Source of the DNA: Saccharothrix espanaensis DSM 44229
Lineage (GTDB): Bacteria; Actinomycetota; Actinomycetes; Mycobacteriales; Pseudonocardiaceae
NCBI RefSeq assembly: GCF_000328705.1
Contig: NC_019673.1
Span: forward strand, 2,914,001 to 2,978,000
Length of the DNA stretch: 64,000 bases
Direction of reading: 5' to 3'
Part shown: positions 57,853 to 64,000 of the stretch, piece by piece
How positions within the stretch are numbered: position 1 is the stretch's first letter
Layout: each line of letters starts with the position of its first letter
Translations under genes and position numbers: made by a program
Notes under the pieces: model-generated
The model's input: the letters and a program-made list of their open reading frames with translations, nothing else
What the model was told of the DNA's origin: nothing
Database searches by the model: none

Positions 57853-58021
57853 CCCGTCCTTCTTCCCCGGAGCCTCCGACAGCCCCGGTGCGCTTCCCAC
57901 CGTCTCCCGGGGCGGGGGCCGGGGCATCGCGCGGGAGAACGGACTTCCCGCGCCGTCCGGCGGCCGCGGACCTCGAACTTTCGGTTGATGCCGGCTTCGG
58001 GCAGGTCACCTACCCTGGACG

Positions 58022-59215
58022 GTGCTCATGGAGAACACCCTCACCACCCGCGCCGCTCTCGCCTGGTGCCTGCACCTGCTGGTGGTCGGCCTGATCGCGC
58101 TGGCCGCCCTCCGCACGGCCGCGAACGCACCCGCGATCGCCGACGGGACCGCGTCGCGGACGGCCGTTGTCGCGGCGCTGCTGGCCGTCGTGTACGCGGT
58201 GGGTGTGGTGGTGCCGGGCGTCAGCCGGTCGCGACGGTCCGCCAGGTGGTGGCTCGCCGCCGTGTGCGCGGTGTGGGTCGCGCTGCTCGTGCTCACGGCC
58301 GACGCGGTGTGGGTGGCGTTCCCGTTGTACTTCCTCCAACTGCACCTGCTGCCACGCCGCGCGGGCGTCGCCGCGGTCGCCGTCACGGCGCTCGCCGCCG
58401 TCACCGCGTTCGCCGTGCACCAGGGCTTCACCCCGGCCGCCGTGCTCGGCCCGGTGCTCGGCGCGGCCGTCGCGGTCGCCGTCGTGTGGGGTTACCAGGT
58501 CCTCTACCGCGAGAGCGAACGCCGCCGGCGGCTCATCGAGGAGCTGACCGCCACCCGCGCCGACCTGTCCGAAGCCCAGCACGCGGCCGGGGTGCTCGCC
58601 GAGCGGGAACGCCTGGCCCGCGAGATCCACGACACCCTCGCGCAGGGCCTGTCGAGCATCCAACTGCTGCTGCGCGCCGCCGAGCGCATCCTGCCCGACC
58701 GCCCCGAGGACGCCGCCCGCCACATCGCGCAGGCCCGCCGCACGGCCGTGGACAACCTCGCCGAAGCCCGCCGGTTCGTGGCCGCGCTCAGCCCGCCCGC
58801 CCTGGACGGCACGACCCTCGCCGGCGCGCTGGAACGCCTGTGCGCCACCACGCGATCGCCGACGGCCCGCTTCCACCTCGTCGGCCGGCCCGTGCCGCTG
58901 CCCACCGCGCACGACGTGGCACTGCTGCGGATCGCGCAGTCGGCGCTGGCCAACACCACCCGCCACGCCCGCGCCGGCACCGCCGAGGTCACCCTCGACT
59001 ACCGGGACGACGAGATCGCGCTGGAGGTCGCCGACGACGGCGAGGGCTTCGACCCGGCGGCGCTGCCCGCGCCCGACCCGGCCGCCGGCGGGTTCGGCCT
59101 GGCCGCGATGGCCGCCCGGGTGCGCTCGCTCGGCGGCACCCTCACCGTCGAGTCGGCACCCGGCCGGGGCACCACCCTGGCCGCCCGGCTCCCGATCCCC
59201 GAGGCCGCCCGGTGA
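58022..59215 (+). CDS. sensor histidine kinase (HisKA_3 type)
   Basis: A 397-residue membrane kinase: about five hydrophobic helices (residues 12-160), the phosphoacceptor His in REIHDTLAQGLSSIQLLLRA (about 206), and an HATPase with VADDGEGFDP, GGFGLAAMAARVRSLGG and GRGTTLAARLP. The N-box reads QSALANTTRHA rather than the usual QEALxN. Start GTG 58022 or ATG 58028. Overlaps the response regulator start (GTGA). Its divergent neighbour is an ABC exporter. Confidence 0.9.
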   Translation: MLMENTLTTRAALAWCLHLLVVGLIALAALRTAANAPAIADGTASRTAVVAALLAVVYAVGVVVPGVSRSRRSARWWLAAVCAVWVALLVLTADAVWVAFPLYFLQLHLLPRRAGVAAVAVTALAAVTAFAVHQGFTPAAVLGPVLGAAVAVAVVWGYQVLYRESERRRRLIEELTATRADLSEAQHAAGVLAERERLAREIHDTLAQGLSSIQLLLRAAERILPDRPEDAARHIAQARRTAVDNLAEARRFVAALSPPALDGTTLAGALERLCATTRSPTARFHLVGRPVPLPTAHDVALLRIAQSALANTTRHARAGTAEVTLDYRDDEIALEVADDGEGFDPAALPAPDPAAGGFGLAAMAARVRSLGGTLTVESAPGRGTTLAARLPIPEAAR

Positions 59216-59841
59216 CCCCGATCCGACTGCTGCTGGCCGACGACCACCCGGTGGTCCGGGCGGGCCTGCGGGCCGTGCTGGAGACCGAGCCGGACCTCGT
59301 GGTGGTGGCCGAGGCCGCGACCGCCGAGCAGGCCGTGGCGCTGGCCGCCGAGCTGGACGTCGACGTCGTGCTGATGGACCTCCAGTTCGGCGAGGGCATG
59401 AACGGCTCCCAGGCCACCGCCGCGATCAGCGCCCTGCCCGACGCGCCGCGCGTCCTGGTCGTCACCACCTACGACACCGACGCCGACACGCTGCCCGCGA
59501 TCGAGGCGGGCGCCACCGGCTACCTGCTCAAGGACGCCCCGCCGGAGGAGCTGGCCGCCGCCGTCCGCACCGCCGCCGCGGGCCGCACGGCGCTGGCCCC
59601 GGCCGTGGCCGACCGGCTGATGAACCGGCTGCGCACCCCCGGGACCGCGCTCACCAGGCGGGAGACCGAGGTGCTGTCGCTGGTCGCCGAGGGCCTGTCC
59701 AACCACGCCATCGGCGCCCGCCTGGACCTCACCCTGGCCACCGTGAAGTCGCACCTGGTGCACATCTACGCGAAGCTGGCCGTCGACTCCCGCACCGCCG
59801 CGGTGGCCGCCGCCACCGCCCGCGGCCTGATCCGCCGCTGA
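59212..59841 (+). CDS. NarL/LuxR-family response regulator
   Basis: A 209-residue protein: receiver domain with acidic pair DD (10-11), phosphoacceptor Asp56 in VLMDLQFGEG, and Lys in YLLKDAPPEEL. The C-terminal LuxR helix-turn-helix contains LTRRETEVLSLVAEGLSNHA and LATVKSHLVHIYAKL. Partner of the kinase directly upstream; a probable target is the divergent exporter promoter in 57853-58021. Confidence 0.93.
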   Translation: MTPIRLLLADDHPVVRAGLRAVLETEPDLVVVAEAATAEQAVALAAELDVDVVLMDLQFGEGMNGSQATAAISALPDAPRVLVVTTYDTDADTLPAIEAGATGYLLKDAPPEELAAAVRTAAAGRTALAPAVADRLMNRLRTPGTALTRRETEVLSLVAEGLSNHAIGARLDLTLATVKSHLVHIYAKLAVDSRTAAVAAATARGLIRR

Positions 59842-59842
59842 C

Positions 59843-59863
59843 GACCGTCCTCTCGCGACGGTC
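59843..59863 (+). terminator. possible terminator after the response regulator
   Basis: GACCGT (59843-59848) pairs with ACGGTC (59858-59863); a short stem without T tract. Confidence 0.3.
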
Positions 59864-59959
59864 ACCCGGTCGTGGCGGACGTTTCGCCCGGCATCGGCGA
59901 AAACACCGTGTCAGGATCCGGGCGTCGTCGCGTGGGTCGAGCAACACGGTGGAGGCACG

Positions 59960-62900
59960 ATGTCGTTGTTCGCCCGGCTGGGTCGGGGACGCGGGGTGGT
60001 CGCCCGACTCGTGGCGGTGGCGATCGCGGCGACGCTGGTGACCGCGCCGGCGGCCGCCGCCGCTACCTGGGAGGTCGAGGGCGAGAACGACCCGTCCACC
60101 TTCGACTGCGACCACCTGTACTACAGCAACTACCTGTCCGGGATGCAGTTCGAGAACGACGCGTCCGGCGAGCCGACCATCGACAACACGGTGATCAGCA
60201 AGCGGGTCGGGTCCGGGTTGCCGGCCTACTGGTCGACCAGCATGGCGCTGGGCAAAGATCCGGACAGCGGGAACGTGGCGGCGTTCTACGCGAACTACAC
60301 CACCTCGAACCTGACGCTGTACAAGCACGTCTCGGGCACCAACACGGTGACCGACGAGATCGCCGGCGGCCAGGGGCGCCAACTGCCCGGCGGGACGAAC
60401 TGGGGCGGCATCGCCGCGGACCCCGCGGCCGGCGCGCTGTACGGGGCGCAGAACGGCGGCGTGCCCAAGCTGTTCCGGATGGACCTCGCGACCGGTGCGA
60501 CGCAGGAGTGGACGCGCGGGGTCAACCTGACGTCCGTGCCGCCCGACGACCCGGTGTTCACCGGCGGGTCGATGGTGCCGGACATGTTCGTGGACAGCAA
60601 CGGCGGCGCGTACTACGGCATCTCCTACGGCGGCTCGTCCTACGTGTACCGGCTGGACCCGGCGACGGGGACGACGACCCAGGCCGTGCACGTCACCGGG
60701 CCCGCGTCCGCCAACGGCTTCAACAACTACGGCATGGCGTACGCGCACAACGCCATCTACCTCGGCCTGTACTCCGGCGCGCTCTACAAGGTCGACCCGG
60801 TGACGGGGGTGTCGGAGCAGGTCGCGGGCGGCAACGCGCACCAGAACCAGGTCGGGCGGATCGAATCCGAGCCCGGTGGCACGTGGCCGATCACCGACCT
60901 CGCCGCGTGCCGAATCGCGCCGGACTTGACGAAGAAGATCGTGGTCGCCAAGACCGCGGACCAGACCGATGCCCGACCGGGTGACAAGGTCACGTACACG
61001 GTGACCGTCCGCAACACCGGCACCGGTCCGGCGTCCGGCGTGTCCGTGGTGGACGACCTGACCGGCGTCCTGGACGACGCGACGTACAACAACGACGCCG
61101 TCGCCGTCGGCCCGTCCACCCAGCCGGTCTACGACGGCACGGCGCAGAACCTCACGTGGACGGGCGACATCGACGCCGGAGCCACCGTCACCATCACGTA
61201 CTCGGTGACCGTGGGCACCCCGCCCGGCGGCGACAAGACGCTCCGCAACACCGTCACCTCACCGGACGGCAACTGCTCGGCGGGCTGCTCCACCGAGGTG
61301 CCGATCGCGTTGCTGCGCCTGAAGAAGGCCAGCGCCCCGGCCGACCCGAAGCCCGGCTCGACCATCACCTACACGGTGACCGCGACGAACGACGGCACCG
61401 CGCCGTGGACCGGGGCGACGTTCACCGACGACCTGACCGGCGTGCTGGACGACGCCGCCTACAACAACGACGCCACCGCGAGTTCCGGCGCGGTCGGCTA
61501 CGACGCGGCCGGCCGGAAGCTCACCTGGACGGGCGACGTACCAGCCGGCAGCACGGTGACGGTCACGTACTCGGTGACCGTGGGCAGCCCACCCGCCGGC
61601 GACAAACGCCTGACCAACGCCGTCGTCGGCCCGGACGGGACGAACTGCTCGCGGGGCTCCACCGACCCCGACTGCCGCACCGACGAGCCCATCACCGGCC
61701 TGGTGATCCGCAAGACCGCCGCGCCCGCGACCGTCAAGCCCGGTGACACCGTCACGTTCACCATCACCGCCGAGAACGTCGGTGGCGCGGCGGTGACGGG
61801 CGCGACGCTCACCGACGACCTGACCGGCGTGCTGGACGACGCCGACTACCAGGCCGACGCCGTGGCCCGCGTCGGCGGCACGAACGCGCCCACCCAGCCG
61901 ACCTTCGACGCCGGCACCCGCAAGCTCACCTGGACCGGTGACGTCGGCGTCGGCCAGACCGTCACCATCACCTACACCGCCACGGTCAAAGCACCGCCCA
62001 CCGGCGACTTCTCGCTGGTCAACACCGTGACCGGGCCGGACGGCTCGACCTGCCCGCCGGGATCGACCGACCCGGCGTGCGGCAGCGTGACCCCGGTCGG
62101 CGCGGTCACCGTCCGCAAGACCGCCGACAAGGCGACCGCCACACCCGGCGAACGCGTCACCTACACCGTGACGGTCGTGAACACCGGCCAGGCGGACTAC
62201 CCCGGCGCGACCTTCGCCGACGACCTGACCGGCGTGCTGGACGACGCCACGTGGGACGACCAAATCACCGCCGACATCGGCACGGCCACGTTCGACGCGG
62301 GTGCGAAGCGCTTGACGTGGACCGGCGACGTCGCCAAGGGCGCGACCGCGACCATCACCTACTCGGTGACGGTGGGGAACCCGCCTGCTGGCGACAAGAG
62401 GTTGCGCAATGTGGTGACGGGGCCGAACTGTCCGGCGGGTTCGACTGATCCGGCGTGTGGGACGGAGACGTTGGTCAGGTCGGTGAAGTTGGTGAAGACG
62501 GGCAGCCCGGCCAATCCGAAGGTCGGTGACGTCGTCACGTACACGGTTGTGGTGACCAACACCGGCACTGCTGCCTACGGTGGGGCGTCGTTCGTCGATG
62601 ACCTCAGTGACGTGTTGGATGACGCCACCTGGGACGGCAACACCACGGCGACGGTGGGTGCGGTTGTTTTCGACGCGGCGGGTCAGAAGCTGACGTGGAC
62701 TGGTGATCTGGCGGTCGGTGCGACGGCGACCGTGACCTACACGGTGACGGTGACCAACGCTGGTGACCAGTTCCTGCGGAACGTCGTGAGCGGTGACGGT
62801 TCGAACTGTCCGCCGGGTTCGGACGATCCTGATTGCCAGGTCGTGCTTCCCAAGCCTCAGCTGGGAATCGTCAAGTCGGTGTCGGCTACCAGCGTGAAGC

Positions 62901-64000
62901 CTGGCGAGGTGGTCACGTACACGGTCACCGTCACGGAGACCAGCGGGAACGCCGGGTACCCGGGCGCGTCCTTCACCGATGATCTGGCCGGCGTCTTGGA
63001 CGACGCTTCGTGGAACGGTGATGCCACGGCGAGTTCGGGTTCCGTGACGTTCGACGCGGGTGCGAAGACCTTGGCGTGGCAGGGGGATGTCGCTGCCGGT
63101 GCCACGGTGACGATCACCTACAAGGTGACCGTCGGGACGCCACCGGGAGGTGACAAGAAACTGCGCAACGCCGTGACGGGGCCTGAGGACTCGACGTGTC
63201 CGCCGGGCGGGGACTGCGGCACGGACACCCCCGTCGCCCTGCTGGAGATCAAGAAGACGACCGCGCCGACGACCCCGAAGGCCGGTGACACCGTCACGTT
63301 CACCGTCGTGGTGAGCAATACCGGCGAGGCCGACTACCTGGGCGCGTCCTTCTCCGACGACCTGTCCGGCGTGCTGGACGACGCGGTTTGGAACGGTGAC
63401 GCCACAGCGACCTCCGGCACCGCGACGCTCGACGCCGGAGCGAAAACCCTGGCGTGGAACGGAGACGTGGCCAAGGGCGGCACGGTCACCGTCACCTACT
63501 CGGTCACGGTCGGCCGCCCGCCGGGCGGGGACCGCCAGTTGCGCAACGCGGTGACCGGGCCGGACGGGGCGACGTGCCCGCCGGGCTCGACGGACCCCGA
63601 CTGTTCGACCGTGACACCGTTGGCGTTGCTGGAACTGGCCAAGACAGCGTCCCCGGCGACCGCGAAGCCGGGGGAGAAGGTCACCTACACGGTCACCGTC
63701 CGCAACCCCGGTACGGCGACCTACGTCGGCGCGACCTTCAGCGACGACCTGACCGGCGTCCTCGATGACGCGACCTACAACGGCGACGCCACCGCCGGGG
63801 CGGGCAGCGTCACGTACGCCGCGCCGAACCTGACGTGGCGGCACGACCTGCCCGCCGGCACGACGGTCACCGTCACCTACTCGGTCACGGTCGCCTCGCC
63901 GCCCGCCGGGGACGGCGAGCTGCGCAACGCCGTGACCGGACCGACCGACTCCACGTGCCAAGGCGACTGCGGCACCGTCACACCGGTTGCCGCGCTGCGC
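59960..64000 (+). CDS. very long secreted protein with DUF11-type repeats (3' partial)
   Basis: The frame is open from ATG 59960 (GGAGG five bases upstream) to the window end, 1347 residues so far. A signal peptide (about 1-35, cleavage near AAAAAT) is followed by a ~290-residue propeller-like N-domain (GGIAADPAAGALYGAQNGG, YGISYGGSSYVYRLDPATG). Eight repeats of ~110-125 residues follow, with the period marked by PGDxVTYTVTVxNTG, DDLTGVLDDATxN, LTWTGDVxxGATVTITYSVTV and LRNxVTGPDGxxCPPGSTDP. Many Cys pairs lie in the repeat linkers. This is the conserved-repeat/DUF11 adhesin-like architecture of cell-surface proteins. No anchor is visible because the 3' end is missing. Repeats 5-6 (about 62390-63120) use many T-ending codons unlike the rest. 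Confidence 0.88.
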   Translation, partial: MSLFARLGRGRGVVARLVAVAIAATLVTAPAAAAATWEVEGENDPSTFDCDHLYYSNYLSGMQFENDASGEPTIDNTVISKRVGSGLPAYWSTSMALGKDPDSGNVAAFYANYTTSNLTLYKHVSGTNTVTDEIAGGQGRQLPGGTNWGGIAADPAAGALYGAQNGGVPKLFRMDLATGATQEWTRGVNLTSVPPDDPVFTGGSMVPDMFVDSNGGAYYGISYGGSSYVYRLDPATGTTTQAVHVTGPASANGFNNYGMAYAHNAIYLGLYSGALYKVDPVTGVSEQVAGGNAHQNQVGRIESEPGGTWPITDLAACRIAPDLTKKIVVAKTADQTDARPGDKVTYTVTVRNTGTGPASGVSVVDDLTGVLDDATYNNDAVAVGPSTQPVYDGTAQNLTWTGDIDAGATVTITYSVTVGTPPGGDKTLRNTVTSPDGNCSAGCSTEVPIALLRLKKASAPADPKPGSTITYTVTATNDGTAPWTGATFTDDLTGVLDDAAYNNDATASSGAVGYDAAGRKLTWTGDVPAGSTVTVTYSVTVGSPPAGDKRLTNAVVGPDGTNCSRGSTDPDCRTDEPITGLVIRKTAAPATVKPGDTVTFTITAENVGGAAVTGATLTDDLTGVLDDADYQADAVARVGGTNAPTQPTFDAGTRKLTWTGDVGVGQTVTITYTATVKAPPTGDFSLVNTVTGPDGSTCPPGSTDPACGSVTPVGAVTVRKTADKATATPGERVTYTVTVVNTGQADYPGATFADDLTGVLDDATWDDQITADIGTATFDAGAKRLTWTGDVAKGATATITYSVTVGNPPAGDKRLRNVVTGPNCPAGSTDPACGTETLVRSVKLVKTGSPANPKVGDVVTYTVVVTNTGTAAYGGASFVDDLSDVLDDATWDGNTTATVGAVVFDAAGQKLTWTGDLAVGATATVTYTVTVTNAGDQFLRNVVSGDGSNCPPGSDDPDCQVVLPKPQLGIVKSVSATSVKPGEVVTYTVTVTETSGNAGYPGASFTDDLAGVLDDASWNGDATASSGSVTFDAGAKTLAWQGDVAAGATVTITYKVTVGTPPGGDKKLRNAVTGPEDSTCPPGGDCGTDTPVALLEIKKTTAPTTPKAGDTVTFTVVVSNTGEADYLGASFSDDLSGVLDDAVWNGDATATSGTATLDAGAKTLAWNGDVAKGGTVTVTYSVTVGRPPGGDRQLRNAVTGPDGATCPPGSTDPDCSTVTPLALLELAKTASPATAKPGEKVTYTVTVRNPGTATYVGATFSDDLTGVLDDATYNGDATAGAGSVTYAAPNLTWRHDLPAGTTVTVTYSVTVASPPAGDGELRNAVTGPTDSTCQGDCGTVTPVAALR

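Noticed and set aside
61259-63961. 900-codon open frame on the minus strand
   Set aside because: It is the antisense of the DUF11-repeat gene; its repetitive Arg/Gly/Val translation mirrors the sense repeats.

Overview
The window is GC-rich with strong GC bias at third codon positions, frequent GTG/TTG starts and ATGA/GTGA gene overlaps. It also carries actinobacterial markers: CsoR, an IdeR/DtxR-type iron box, a BTAD/SARP regulator, a PknB-type kinase, DUF2252, Spo0M, a class E sortase LAKTG anchor and PucR. It is most likely chromosome from a filamentous actinomycete, probably Pseudonocardiaceae (Saccharothrix/Lentzea/Actinosynnema-like). That genus-level guess is inference. I saw no rRNA, tRNA, CRISPR array, IS element, prophage or PKS/NRPS genes.

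Layout. 1-4.2 kb: 3' part of an MprF-like membrane protein, then a divergent TetR / aldo-keto reductase pair. 4.4-8.3 kb: the last steps of the beta-ketoadipate pathway (CoA-transferase subunits CatI/CatJ, thiolase PcaF) with an IclR regulator. Twin GTTC-N7-GAAC dyads lie upstream of catI, and an 18-bp tandem repeat separates pcaF from the regulator. 8.4-13.5 kb: SRPBCC protein, XRE regulator, epoxide hydrolase, cysteine-desulfurase-like enzyme and small hypotheticals. 13.6-17.5 kb: copper island csoR-copZ-(hairpin)-secreted His-rich protein-copA. 17.5-25.1 kb: small membrane protein / TetR pair with mirrored operators, alpha/beta hydrolase, giant BTAD-ATPase regulator, a DUF1540 Cys-rich protein behind an iron box, and a Ser/Thr kinase. 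25.3-29.0 kb: metH behind an apparent SAH riboswitch. 29.1-31.9 kb: small hypotheticals, DUF2252 and a small secreted protein.

31.9-48.5 kb is the most interesting stretch. It holds an N-acyl-D-amino-acid deacylase-like amidohydrolase, a broken serine hydrolase, a dipeptide ABC importer (permease, permease-ATPase fusion, ATPase, lipoprotein), a drastically shortened S9 peptidase and an intact D-aminopeptidase-like serine hydrolase. An M20 hydrolase lacking the usual catalytic Glu, a PucR regulator, a COG3375-like N-acyltransferase coupled to an o-succinylbenzoate synthase/N-succinylamino acid racemase, and a flavin monooxygenase follow. I read it as a D-amino-acid / D-peptide scavenging locus in which some members have decayed.

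48.6-64.0 kb: thioesterase, Spo0M, P-loop kinase, LAKTG surface protein, a second small secreted protein paralogous to the one at 31.6 kb, an M4 metallopeptidase, an ABC exporter (ATPase + FtsX-type permease) divergent from a histidine kinase / response regulator pair, and the 5' part of a very long secreted protein with at least eight DUF11-type repeats, open at the window edge.
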